Shown here: piece by piece, positions 54,043 through 64,000 of the stretch
Layout: the number at the start of each line of letters is the position of its first letter
Position numbering within the stretch: position 1 is the stretch's first letter
From: Blattamonas nauphoetae
Taxonomy: Eukaryota; Preaxostyla; Oxymonadida
Assembly (NCBI GenBank): GCA_033064195.1
Contig: JARBJD010000087.1
Location: 124,001-188,000 of the forward strand
Reading direction: 5' to 3'
DNA: 64,000 nucleotides
Position numbers and translations under genes: made by a program
Notes under the pieces: generated by a model
Seen by the model: the letters and a program-made list of their open reading frames with translations, nothing else
What the model was told of the DNA's origin: nothing
Databases searched by the model: none

Positions 54043-55113
54043 ATGGAGAACAAAAATCTTCCTTTGAACACTATACATGATGTAATTTCGAATGCTTCAC
54101 AGGAATCACACTCAACTGTCAACTCATCGTTCGAAATATTCATGAATTTCGTTCCGAACTCGGACTTGTCGTTTGTGGACAAATCGAGGATTTACAATTC
54201 ACTTGTTGCCCTTGTGAATGCTGAATATCCATTTGACAATGCCATTCAAAACAGAGCTGCCCAGTTTCTGGAGAGCCTCGAGCCGGATTGCTATGACCCA
54301 GCTCTATCAGTGAGATTCGTGACAGACCTCGTTCCCTCTTCGGCCGGATCACCTTCTGGCTTTATTGAGAGCATTCTCGCTCTGGTGTCATCTCCCCACT
54401 CGACTGTGATTGCAGCAGCGATTTCGTTCCTATTCAAAACAACAAAAGCTTCTTCAACAGAAATTCGATGTTATCTCGTGAAATCAGATCTCATCACCAA
54501 CGTCTTAGCCACTGTTCAGCCTCAGACACTGCAAATTTCAGAAAATGAAACAATACACCACAATCTGCTCGGAATCATCTACAGCTTCATCGACCTCACA
54601 GATCCATGGTCTCTTAGGAAACTTGGCCTCACTACTGCAGTCGACGAATACAACCATCGTGAAATGATCCTTCAGAAGGTCGTAATCTCGTCGTCCCAAT
54701 TTCTGACATTTCTGATCTCGAATCGATACATCCTCAAAGAATGGTTAATCAGCTCCTTCATGATTCTGCTAACCACACTCCTTCGAATATGTCCATTTCA
54801 TGGTCCAACATTGGAGTTTGTTCTCTCATCTCCGATTGTGATGGCATTGTCAAGTTGTCTCTCGTTTGTCGAACACAGGGATCCTCTCTGGAATTTTCAA
54901 AGCATTATCGACGATTCACTCAGAAAATGGAAGAAACATGGCGCAGAAGTTGTCCAATCTGGAAAAAGGATGATGCAAGCTCTGTTTTCCGAAGGCTTCG
55001 AAGACACACTCGAACAGCTGTTGATATTCAAAGGCGGAGATTCTGATCAAGCTATTGTTTCATTTTGTCACTCAATCTCGAATTTTCTGGGATCGAATGT
55101 GACAAATCTGTGA
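54043..55113 (+). CDS. alpha-helical repeat protein of a large oxymonad gene family
   Basis: 356 residues, no intron. Helical, armadillo/HEAT-like: IYNSLVALVNAEYPFDNAIQ, DLVPSSAGSPSGFIESILAL, SSPHSTVIAAAISFLFKTTK, NHREMILQKVVISSSQFLTF, LEFVLSSPIVMALSSCLSFV and GKRMMQALFSEGFEDTLEQL. I recall this set of phrases as typical of a very large family in Blattamonas nauphoetae; I have not checked it. Function unknown. Some relatives carry kinase-like domains, but none is present here. Confidence 0.7.
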   Translation: MENKNLPLNTIHDVISNASQESHSTVNSSFEIFMNFVPNSDLSFVDKSRIYNSLVALVNAEYPFDNAIQNRAAQFLESLEPDCYDPALSVRFVTDLVPSSAGSPSGFIESILALVSSPHSTVIAAAISFLFKTTKASSTEIRCYLVKSDLITNVLATVQPQTLQISENETIHHNLLGIIYSFIDLTDPWSLRKLGLTTAVDEYNHREMILQKVVISSSQFLTFLISNRYILKEWLISSFMILLTTLLRICPFHGPTLEFVLSSPIVMALSSCLSFVEHRDPLWNFQSIIDDSLRKWKKHGAEVVQSGKRMMQALFSEGFEDTLEQLLIFKGGDSDQAIVSFCHSISNFLGSNVTNL

Positions 55114-55332
55114 ACCATCCTTTCACCTTCCTCTCTCCTTTCAACGTTTGTTTTGCTCGGGTTTTTCACACAAACATGCACACCTTTCCACTTCCGATGA
55201 ATTTGTCGGTTTTCTTTCGATCAGTTTTTGTTTTCAACGTGGGTCTGAATCTCGGAGGCGCTCTCGACGTTTGCGCGTTGTTTTTTGTGGTTTCAGATAA
55301 ATTGACAACATACAACTACGTGAAGTGCAAGG
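55114..55332. other. intergenic spacer between convergent genes
   Basis: About 220 bp, pyrimidine-rich, between the stop codons of the helical-repeat gene and the beta-helix gene. Nothing else seen. Confidence 0.4.
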
Positions 55333-56982
55333 TCATACTCTGATCCTTGCAGGAGTGAAAATAGTTGAGGTCGGTGGGTGTGAAGTCCCATCCGGTGGGA
55401 AGGAAGCGAATGGGTGCGTTGGGATGGGGGCTCCGTAATAGACAAGCTGCTGCTCGGTGTTAATCGCTTGTTGCGACATCATGTTCTCGTGTCGGATGTT
55501 CGAGACGCGCTTCTTGGAGACACGCACGAGAAGGATGCAGCAGGCAGTGATTCCGGCAACAACACAAACGACGACAAAGGGCACTCCGATGGAAGTGCAG
55601 AACGCAAAGATGTCGTGCGCTGACCAGCTCGAATCTGTCCACCACGTGTGCTTCATCGCAGGAAGAAGAGTGACGCGTGGGAAGGCTGAATCGCTCTCGC
55701 ACTCCTTGAAGCTGTGCCCCTTCACAACATCCACCGCACTGCCCGCATTCCACACAGCTATGTCGGACCCATTCTCGTCCGGTGCAGTATTGTTCGCAAA
55801 TCGCGCTTTCTGCACGGAGAAGGAGGCGACGACTGCCGAGTGGAGGAGCAGAGCCCCGCCGAATCCCGCTTTGGCTGTGCACCGCTCGAAGTGGGCGCGT
55901 TGGAGGGCGAACGACGAGTAGCCAGTCGCGTGGACAGCCCCTCCGCTCCGCTCAGCAACAGAATCGCGCACGTGCAGTCCGTCGAGCGTGATGTTGCTGC
56001 CGTCGCCGTTGAGGCAGATGCATCCGCCGTCTTGTCCGGCGAACGACTCCCACGCGACGACATCGCGAGCGAGGAAAGCGTGCGAGGTTGAGAGATACAC
56101 ACACCCTCCGCTCTGATTGGCACGACAATTGACGAAAGAGCAGTTCGTGAGCTCCACGTGTGAGTCGGAGTTTGGAACGAACAGGACAGAGCCGTTGGTC
56201 CAGGGTCTGGCTGTGGTGGTGTCATTTGCGGTGACCTGCGTGAAGTTGACATGGGACGTCCCGGAGAACGCTACGTTGGCTGAGAAGCGAACTGCATTTG
56301 TGGAGTTTGTGATGTTCGTGTCGACAGATCGGTTTGGGACACCTGTAATGGGTTCACTTGGTAGTTGGCCTTCATCAGTGCATGCAAATGACGAGAATGT
56401 GCTGTTGCGAATCGTCACGTCTTGGACATCAACACCGCCAAGAACGGGTTTCTGTAAAGCAACAGTTATATTAGAAAATGTGCACAATGTACAATTTATT
56501 GATAGTTTTTGATCGTCAGCAGTTGAATCACCTTCCAGTATCGAGGCAGAGAAAGTTGTGTGCGCGATTGTCATGTTCAACAATAAGAGAGAACTATCCC
56601 GGCCAAACATGAGTGGATATAGGAAGTGAGATGATTTTAGAGTGCATTGATCAAAGGTGGCACTGCTGTTAGCTTGAGCTTTCAGGAAAAAAGTCAAGTC
56701 AGTTGGAACGATGGCAATTTGTACCAAGTTGATGTGAGAATGCTCCAACTCGAAAGAATGAAGCTTTTGATCGTGAGCATCAATTGAAACTGCTCCACTC
56801 TTCCGAGCAAATGTTATGTTGCGTTGTAAGAGTTTGATTTGAACTGCAGTGTATGTTCCGGAGTCTAGCGCTATCTTATTGACATGTGCTGGATGGCTGT
56901 TAATAATTTCTTGAAGATCAAGTCCCTCAGAACGTAATTGATGGATAAAAACGAACAGAAACAATAGCATCATGCCATCCAT
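55333..56982 (-). CDS. secreted parallel beta-helix protein with C-terminal membrane anchor
   Basis: 549 residues. Signal peptide MDGMMLLFLFVFIHQLRSEG. Then many NxT/NxS glycosylation sites and repeated rungs of a right-handed beta helix, e.g. NSSATFDQCTLKSSHFLYPL, VELTNCSFVNCRANQSGGCV, RDSVAERSGGAVHATGYSSF and AKAGFGGALLLHSAVVASFS. The GGA/GGC and FxxC/FxxN patterns resemble polymorphic outer-membrane-like (Pmp) repeats common on protist surfaces. A membrane helix lies near residues 470-495 (GVPFVVVCVVAGITACCILL), followed by a short basic cytosolic tail ending TIFTPARIRV. Likely a type I surface or lysosomal protein; ligand unknown. Confidence 0.75.
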   Translation of the reverse strand: MDGMMLLFLFVFIHQLRSEGLDLQEIINSHPAHVNKIALDSGTYTAVQIKLLQRNITFARKSGAVSIDAHDQKLHSFELEHSHINLVQIAIVPTDLTFFLKAQANSSATFDQCTLKSSHFLYPLMFGRDSSLLLLNMTIAHTTFSASILEGDSTADDQKLSINCTLCTFSNITVALQKPVLGGVDVQDVTIRNSTFSSFACTDEGQLPSEPITGVPNRSVDTNITNSTNAVRFSANVAFSGTSHVNFTQVTANDTTTARPWTNGSVLFVPNSDSHVELTNCSFVNCRANQSGGCVYLSTSHAFLARDVVAWESFAGQDGGCICLNGDGSNITLDGLHVRDSVAERSGGAVHATGYSSFALQRAHFERCTAKAGFGGALLLHSAVVASFSVQKARFANNTAPDENGSDIAVWNAGSAVDVVKGHSFKECESDSAFPRVTLLPAMKHTWWTDSSWSAHDIFAFCTSIGVPFVVVCVVAGITACCILLVRVSKKRVSNIRHENMMSQQAINTEQQLVYYGAPIPTHPFASFPPDGTSHPPTSTIFTPARIRV

Positions 56983-57132
56983 AAAGAATCATGGGTAGGA
57001 TTTTCACAAATGTGGTTGGGACTTCACTCTCCATCGAAGACTGCTCTAGCATTCTTTCGCGATACATTCAGACTTTTATCGGAATATGTTTTTGGAACTT
57101 GGAGTAATTTTTGAATTCACACGATTCTCATC

Positions 57133-59780
57133 ATGTTGATTCGATCAGACCCCATCATATCTTTTTTGATGGATGAGTTTGCTAAAACTAGTATTCCGGG
57201 GATACACTTAGTTCCACCAGTCTTTAACTTCATTTTCGATCGAATCAATACAAAAATTAGCATAAAACTCACCATCTCAAACACTGGAACGCAAATAGTC
57301 CCACTCGAATTCATTCCATGCTCCGACAGTAGATTTCTCTTGTTTGCAACAAATCAAGTATATTTTGTCAGTTTATTTCTCATTTCTTGATTTAGATCAA
57401 TGTAGGGCCAGGAATGACCTTCACATACGATGCTTCATTCGCTCCTGATGCTTATGCTCCATCACGGTCGTTTCTAGCTATTCGCTCTGATACATTGGTG
57501 TGGATTGAGTTCATTATTATTGACTGCCAGACTCATAACGTCCCAATCATTGCTTACCCAAGATACACTCATCTGCTTTTTCCTCCCATCATCTCTTTTG
57601 GAGTTGTCAAGAAGAATCAATCGTATAACTTGATTCTTTGAATCATAGAGTTAGCTATGAAAAATCATTCGTCTTTGAGTCTCAGCATAACCTCACATAC
57701 GATTTCCAGATTGAGACAAATCATCTCTCTCCTTTCATCACAATTTCACAGAAATCAGGTGTGACGTTCTCCCATCCTGAATAACGAATCCCTAGGAATC
57801 ATCCCAACAACAGGATCGATCACAGTTACCCTTAAGCTGACCACACCCGAGGATCTCTCAGAAGTCACGAACAAACTGGGTGTATTTTCGATCAAAGGCA
57901 GTGCCATTCGGTCTCAGACATGCACACTTCTCTGTGACGCCGGAAATGCGAAGACAGACTCGACATTCTCAACAGCTTCGTCCGTCCTATCGGTTCTTCC
58001 ACTCACAAAACTGTCATCGACATACAAACGGAGCATCCGAAGCATGACAGAGAAGAGATCGAAGGACTCAACAACGTCACAATACATGTCTGCTTCGGGA
58101 ACAAACACATCCAGCTACAACACTCGCTCGTTCTCGCTCTCGTTCTCCCTCCAGACGGACTCCCTCAACTTGTCCGACGACTCGTTCCTCTCCACGTTCG
58201 AGACAAGCAAGACTTCTGAGCAGGAGCAGACAGCCACTGGGTCGGATATGTCCAACGTCGAAAAGAAGCATTCCAAGCACAGCGAGAGGCGGAGGGGCCA
58301 CCACAGGCATCGGCAGTCGTCCAAATCGAGGAAGAAGGATGGGAAATCGAGCCATTCAAAGAGCACAAAGAAGAGGTCGTCGCAAACCACCCGCCGCGGA
58401 CACTCTGGGTCGGATCTGACGTCGTCCGCTGGGTTCTCTGACAGCGCTTTCTCGTCTCTCCTCGACACAAAGCGGACGTCGTACCAAGACTCGTCGTTCA
58501 CCACCGACCTGAGCAGTCTGGTGTCCGAATCGACAGACTCGCTGGAGCTCTCTTCAATGACTCTCCCGTCCTTCTCCGATCTGACGACACAGCCCCTGTC
58601 GTCGACATCAATGGGCTTCTCGTCGGGTATCTCGTCGTCCTTTCTGACGTCGAGCTATCTGCACCAAGCATTCAAGACGGACCAGTCATCGTCAGGAACC
58701 AACACGACAGACGGTTCTCTCCTCAACACAACCACAACTGGGCAGAGCTCGAAGATGACACTGTCGACAATCGGGTCAGCATCGATGACCTCGACGTCTG
58801 GCCAGTCGAACACTCGCCCAACCAGCACGCAGAGCACACCTCTGTCGTCACATCCATCGTCGTCCTTCATTTCGTCTTTTGAATTCCTCCAATCCATCTC
58901 ATCACAACCGACATCAACCAAGTCCTCACCCTCGACACCTTCAAACCACTCATCGCACGACACACCCACAACCACAACACCATCCCTGCTGTCCTCCTTT
59001 CTCCAACAGACAACATCGCTCTCCACTCTTTCCACTCCCCATTCGTCATCCGCTCTCCACCCCTCCACATCTGCATCACGCTTCACTTCGTCACACACAT
59101 CTTCTTCGGCGCCTTCGTCTGGTCTCCACCCCTCCTCGTCTTCGTCACGTTTCCCATCCTCGCACACGTCGTCTTCGGTGCCTTCGTCGATGATTCCAAC
59201 GACATCGGCGTCCGGAACAAGAACGGAGTCAACAGGATCGTCGAGCTATCACCACACAAGATCATCACACAGCACCTCGAAATCTCACTCTTCGGACCCA
59301 ACGGACCCCAACGATAAACACCTCGTCGTTCTGTCAGCCAACAACAAAGCGAAGCTCACCGTTCGTGTTCTCGAAACCCCGCCGGAACCCGCGCCTGTTG
59401 AGAAGCCGGTCCAAAAGAGACTGCGGCTCCCGCTCCTTGGGAACGGCGAGTGGAAGCCGGTTGTGATGTCTGTGCAGGATGCCTGCCACAGGCTGTATGC
59501 ACTCAACTTCAGATCGCTTCAAATCGGGAGCTGCGTGTTCCTCTCCAACCTGCCTGTGTTTCTGCGTCGGGATGTTGTTCTGAACATCGTCCGCCGTTTT
59601 GGGCAAGTGGAGGGAATTGTGGACGATGCCGATGTTCCGTGCTGCTGCTTTGTTCAGATGCAAACTGTCGGAAACGCATTCAGGTTGCTGGGTGCTCTGC
59701 AAACAGGTCGGATTCACTCTCTCACTTTCGAGGCTCATTATTTGGGCACGGTCGATGAAGAACCGCAGCCGGTCGAGTGA
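57133..59780 (+). CDS. ASH/MSP-like domain protein fused to Ser-rich region and C-terminal RRM
   Basis: Four exons; introns about 57358-57396 (GTATATTTTG...TGATTTAG), 57622-57647 (GTATAACTTG...AATCATAG) and 57759-57795 (GTGTGACGTT...TCCCTAG), all phase-consistent. The N-terminal part, INTKISIKLTISNTGTQIVP, INVGPGMTFTYDASFAPDAY and IPTTGSITVTLKLTTPEDLS, looks like Ig-like ASH/MSP domains of flagellar proteins such as CFAP221. A central 400-residue Ser/Thr-rich stretch follows. The last ~100 residues form an RRM fold: SCVFLSNLPVFLRRDVVLNI (RNP2-like), then CCCFVQMQTVGNAFRLLGAL (RNP1-like). I know no protein with this combination. The frame is unbroken from the last ASH block through the RRM. 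Confidence 0.65.
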
Positions 59781-59921
59781 ATGTGTGTTCATTTGCTTAT
59801 TGTTACTCTTTTGTTTTCAACTTCGCGGTTTTTGTGTGGAAAAGACAGATACAGAGTATGAAGTGGAAATATAACTCAAAGACAAACTAAAGACACCTGG
59901 AGAAGCCAGAAAACAAGATAA

Positions 59922-62366
59922 TCAATTTGTGGGGGATGGTGCTCCACTGGCAGTGGTTGGGTCTGTGCTCGCCTCTTCGGGCTTGGCAACCATCATCGAA
60001 GTGTTTAGGTCAAGTTGGATGGGAGTGTCTGAGATGAGCTCAAACTGGATGGAGGACTGTGACGGGGAGAGGAGAGGGCTCGGGAGGGGAGTCTGCTCAT
60101 TCGCCTCTTCTTCGACTTCCTCGTCTTCCTCCTCCGCTTCCTCAGCCGCCTGCTCAATCTCGTCGTGCTCAATCGGGACCTCCCCGACATCTCCAGTGGA
60201 CTCCATCAGCTCGATCGACTCGCTTTCAGATTCCGTGTCTGGCTCAATGTCGCTTGCTGTGTCCTCCTCGCCCATCTCGACGAGGACGCTGCCGGCGTCT
60301 TTGATGAGAGAGGACGTCCCGTTCTGGTCGGCGACCGTAATGGCGGGAAGAGCAACGAGGCCAGTCACAGTTGAGACGTAGCTCGCTTGGACGGAGTGAG
60401 GGGTGTTCGCGGGGAGCGAGGGGAGATCCTGAAGAAGTGATGAAGAGAAGGCCAAACCAGAACCATCTGTCCCGTGTGGAAGATGCCGCGGTCTTCGGAA
60501 GAGTGGAAGGTGACTGTGAGGGGTGTGGTGGCGATGTTGCTTGTGATGTCCAGAGTGACAACAAACGGCTGTTCAGCCACAATCGAATGTGGTCTTCGTG
60601 AAATGACAATCGAAAACAGAGGCTGGCTCCGAGAGACAACAGGCGAAGGGGCAAGCTGAGGAAGACATCATCAACAAAGAAGAGACAGACAGTGTGGTCA
60701 ACGCGGTGTTTGTATACAATTGTCTCGCCCATCGTCATTCGGATCCGGACGATCAGGCTGAGCGGAGGAGGGACTTGGCCTGGCTGTGTGGTGCGGAGGA
60801 TGAAGGTGTGTGTGCAGATGTCGTTGGGCTCGAGGATGCTCGGGAAGTTCACCGTCTTCGCGTCGGGTGGGGCTGCGAATTGGAGCATGGGTTTGGAGGA
60901 GGGGGAGTTGGAGGATGACATGGGAGGAGTGGGCATCGACGAGAACGACACTTTGCGTCCAGGCGACACAGGAAGGTTCTGCGAGGGGTGAGGGACGACA
61001 GGGACAGTGTCTGGTGCAAGCACGACCACTTTGGGTCCCGTTTGGAGAGGCGTCAGGTGGAGGCGCTTGAGGGAGAGATCGACTTGCTGTGTGGCGAGCG
61101 AGTACGACGGGGAGCGATGAAGTGGGAGGTCGTCCTCGCAGATGATTGTGTTTTGAGTGAGTGAGTTGAGTTGGATTTTGTGGATGTTGAGTGGGAAGGT
61201 TGAAGTGTTCGTGAAAGAAGAGTGGACATAAAACGTATTCTACGGGATGGAAAGTGATGGATGAATAGAAAAATGCTTAATGAGAGAAGAGAAGATGGAA
61301 ATACGCCATGTCGAACGACTTTGGATTGGATGGAGAGAGGATTTTCGATGTTGAACGAAATCTTGACACTACTCGAATACTGAATGCTTGGTGGCACTGG
61401 AAAGCGAGAAAAAAGAAAGATAATCAGAAAGAAGGGGATACTATTATCCATGCGAGCATTGGGTGGTCGAGGGCGTGTGACAGTTCGAACACGAAATGTA
61501 CTCCCAAAGACGGTCTGTAAGTCCGAACAGAAATGAGTAATCGTTTCGAACAACACAAAAGACATACAAGGTAGCCAGTTCGACACAGTTGATCAACCAC
61601 AGGCCCGTTTGAGAAGAAGATTGAGAGAACTCCAAAACCAGGCCTCTGACTCCGTTGTCGCTCGATATGTTCAATTACTCCAGCTGTTGGAAAAGATGCC
61701 GAAATGTCATGATCTGACTTATCGAGAGGACAGTCCAAAATTTCTAAGCCTTTCATCTCTGTCGAAAGTTGTGGCATTTGTGGCTGTTGTGTCATCTGTT
61801 CCTCGAATTTAGCGTTAATGATCATTCTAAAGCATTTTTAATTTGAAGAGAAATATATACGTGAATTCACCTTCTTGTTGAGGCGTGAAATCGAGTCGAA
61901 AGAATCGTTGGGTGTTGGCTTTCATCTACAACAAGAAGAATCTTTGATAAAAGAAGGACAAACACTAAACGAGGTTTCGGACTTTCTGGCCAAGCGAATT
62001 TGTGGGATTGTGTCAGTCTATCAGAGCGAAGTTGTCGAATTGTGAAAAAGTGGAAGGATACAGTTAGAAGGAGATTTTTGATAGCACGTGTTGTACTCAC
62101 TAGTAAAAACATTGAGATTTGTTGTTGAAGAAACGAGATCCTTTCAAGTAAGAGAGAGACTACGGAGATGAAGAAACGTACTTTTGTCGTCCTGTCAGCG
62201 TGAGTGCAGACGAAAGATGTGATTCAAATGAATCAAGATATGTTGTATAAGTTGGAGTGAACTCTGTTTTGATGATTATGAGTGAAATAGCGAGAAGTGA
62301 AACCTCGAAAGACGGATTCGATGGGGGAGCAGAATTCTCTTCGTAAGGATGGCTGCTTGCTGACAT
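59922..62366 (-). CDS. TRAPPC13-like trafficking protein, several exons
   Basis: C-terminal two thirds match TRAPPC13 (DUF974): SSVKISFNIENPLSIQSKVV beside NTFYVHSSFTNTSTFPLNIH is like FFKFQVLKPLDVKTKF and DEVFLEAQIQNITTSPMF; RMTMGETIVYKHRVDHT follows, then ISRRPHSIVAEQPFVVTLDI, and after a 36-nt intron (GTTCTGG...TTCTTCAG) ASYVSTVTGLVALPAITVAD. An intron GTCTGTCTC...TTCCTCAG precedes APSPVVSR. A long acidic tail (SDIEPDTESESESIELMEST) is extra. Upstream exons at 61424-62366 (MIINAKFEEQMTQQPQMPQL; MSASSHPYEENSAPPSNPSF) are less certain and may belong to a separate gene. TRAPPC13 serves in ER-Golgi and autophagy traffic. Confidence 0.6.
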
Positions 62367-62457
62367 AGAGAGTCATGACAAGTGGATTATTATCCTTGTT
62401 TGACATGACAACGAGTATATCTCCAGGAAATTCGATCGAACCACATCAATACTTCGA

Positions 62458-64000
62458 ATGGACATCCGTCTCTTCTGGGAGACTCTCTGTGAGCGTATCC
62501 CAGAACGGGAGCAGCATGAGATAAAGACGATGATCGGAAGGAATTTGATTGATCAAAATCAAGTATTTATCTTTTTTGAACTCTCACACTTCCATTCGCA
62601 GCGCCTCTTACAGGAACTCAATGGCCTTATGGAACTCACAGATATTTATGAACAAATGGTGACAGAGCGAACAAATGAAATTGAAACATTCCGGTATGGA
62701 ATAATATTCGTTCAAATCTCATTCAAACTCTCCAGACCGACAACTTCAAGACAACGAGAGTACCTCGAAAAAGAAATCTTGATTACTCTTGAGAGACTCC
62801 AAGAAGTATCTTTTTCTTGGCAAATTCTTCGTTTTTTTCAGATATTTCAGGAGCAGGAGGAGCCAATATCTCCAACTCGCCCACTCTCCTCTACTCACCG
62901 GAATTCTCTTCTGAACTCTACGATTCAACTTTCAACACGTCTACGAGACGATCAGTCAATACGTGATATGTTGCAACTGGACCCTTTTACTCATCAAGAC
63001 CGCCAAATCTTTCGATACCTCACCAACACCGGACAATCTCTGCAGAATCGCCCAACCAGCGCAGTCTCGATGCGCGACAGTCTTGCAATGACGTCTCGAT
63101 CATTGAGCCAAACTTTATCCTCATTAGGAAGCCAAGATCGGTCTGCCATTTTTTCGTCGTTTCCATTTCCTTCATTTGCCTCATTTTCGCAGTCCTTCCA
63201 CACCCATTCTTCCCCGTGAGATTAACTTTCTAAACGTGACCCCAGCAATGATATCAGAGTGGCAGGGTGTCCTCAGAGAAGAGGAGGCCCTCCTCCTCCG
63301 CCAAATCGATGCTGTCCAGGAGGCCATCATGGCCCACACGACAGTTCGCCTCCAAGCAGCTCAATTTCAACGTGAAATGAGAGATCTTGCGAATGGAGCT
63401 CTTCGAGCACCGTCACAAGATGATCTGATTGCATTCAAAGAAAGGTTGGAGAGGAGAGAGAATGAGGAGAGGCGACGATTGAAAGAATCGAGAAAAGCGC
63501 AGTCTTCCTCACACAACCCAATGATCTCCCTTCAGTCGCCCAAGCTCGCACGTCCTTCACAACCGCTCTACTCACCCACCATCAAGCAAAGGGCCAAGTC
63601 GTCAGACTCTGATCGAACTGCACACACCCACTCGCCTTCATCTCACACCACTCGCCACACACCACCCATCTCACCACCAACATCTTCAACACGCCCAACT
63701 CCCAACCAATCCACAACCACTCAAAAGCCATCTCCCAAACCGACCACCCCTCCTTCCTTCGAAAAGAGTAATTCGCCAGCGAGAAAGAAAGCAGCCCAAC
63801 AAATCAAGTCGCCCAAAGTCGAGCCCACACCACCACCGGCCAAGGACAAGGCTGATGACCAGCCGAAGAAAGCACCGTCGACATCGTCGAAGGTCAGGAC
63901 GGCACCAGTCATCCGTGGCACTCAGCCAAAGCCAATCGAGACACCGCCACGACCGGCAGCAGGACCGAAGAAGACAGAAGCACCGAAGAAAGCAGAAGCA
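62458..64000 (+). CDS. coiled-coil protein with basic Ser/Pro/Lys-rich region, cut by window end
   Basis: Exons: EREQHEIKTMIGRNLIDQNQ, then RLLQELNGLMELTDIYEQMV with TERTNEIETF, then SRQREYLEKEILITLERLQE, then a Ser/Thr-rich part (TSAVSMRDSLAMTSRSLSQT). After the intron at 63216-63276 it continues EEEALLLRQIDAVQEAIMAH and into a Lys/Pro/Ser-rich tail (KVEPTPPPAKDKADDQPKKA) past the window edge. Introns of 36-61 nt fit in phase. The first exon is ambiguous: MDIRLFWETLCERIP read straight, or MDIQREQ with a short intron. Family not recognised. It is divergent from the TRAPPC13-like gene, 90 bp apart. Confidence 0.6.

Overview
The window looks like nuclear DNA of a flagellated metamonad protist, most likely an oxymonad close to Blattamonas. 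This is inference, not a database result. The genes are purely eukaryotic: nucleoporin, RAD51, clathrin adaptor mu, spliceosome parts, ER mannosidase, mucolipin channel and an axonemal coiled-coil protein. They lie tightly packed on both strands and carry many tiny GT-AG introns, mostly 29-70 nt, whose phases join the exons exactly. TAA, TAG and TGA all end conserved proteins (NUP98-96, RAD51, mu-adaptin), so the code is standard. One gene (54043-55113) belongs to a large alpha-helical repeat family that I associate with Blattamonas from memory.

Layout. 1-22.3 kb is dense single-copy host sequence: the 3' end of an unknown gene, a GH92-like mannosidase without its catalytic core, a GH47 class I alpha-mannosidase, an unnamed conserved protein, a 1990-residue NUP98-NUP96 precursor, RAD51, a TPH/CFAP45-like coiled-coil protein, an AP-complex mu chain, a mucolipin-type channel with a very long tail, and a coiled-coil repeat protein. 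22.4-39.7 kb is a repeat-rich island with almost no intact host gene. It holds two diverged copies of an unclassified transposon-like family, two mariner fossils, a tyrosine recombinase fossil, small inverted-repeat elements, a 2.5-kb Harbinger-type element inserted into a Merlin/ISXO2-type transposase, a 650-bp fold-back element carrying a copied piece of a nearby gene, and a near-perfect palindrome of about 810 bp. No reverse transcriptase, LTR or capsid gene was recognised.

39.7-64 kb is dense host sequence again: a Ser/Thr kinase with a long tail, a coiled-coil protein, the convergent splicing pair SF3B2 and WBP11, an F-box/LRR protein, a C2HC zinc-finger protein, WDR83, the helical-repeat family member, a secreted beta-helix membrane protein, an ASH-like/RRM fusion, a TRAPPC13-like trafficking protein and a coiled-coil gene cut by the window edge.

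Functional themes: ER mannose trimming (GH92-like and GH47 side by side), RNA splicing (SF3B2, WBP11, WDR83), membrane traffic (mu-adaptin, TRAPPC13, mucolipin) and the flagellum (CFAP45-like, ASH-like protein). Gene models with introns were assembled by eye from splice signals, phase and family similarity; exact exon edges should be read with that in mind.
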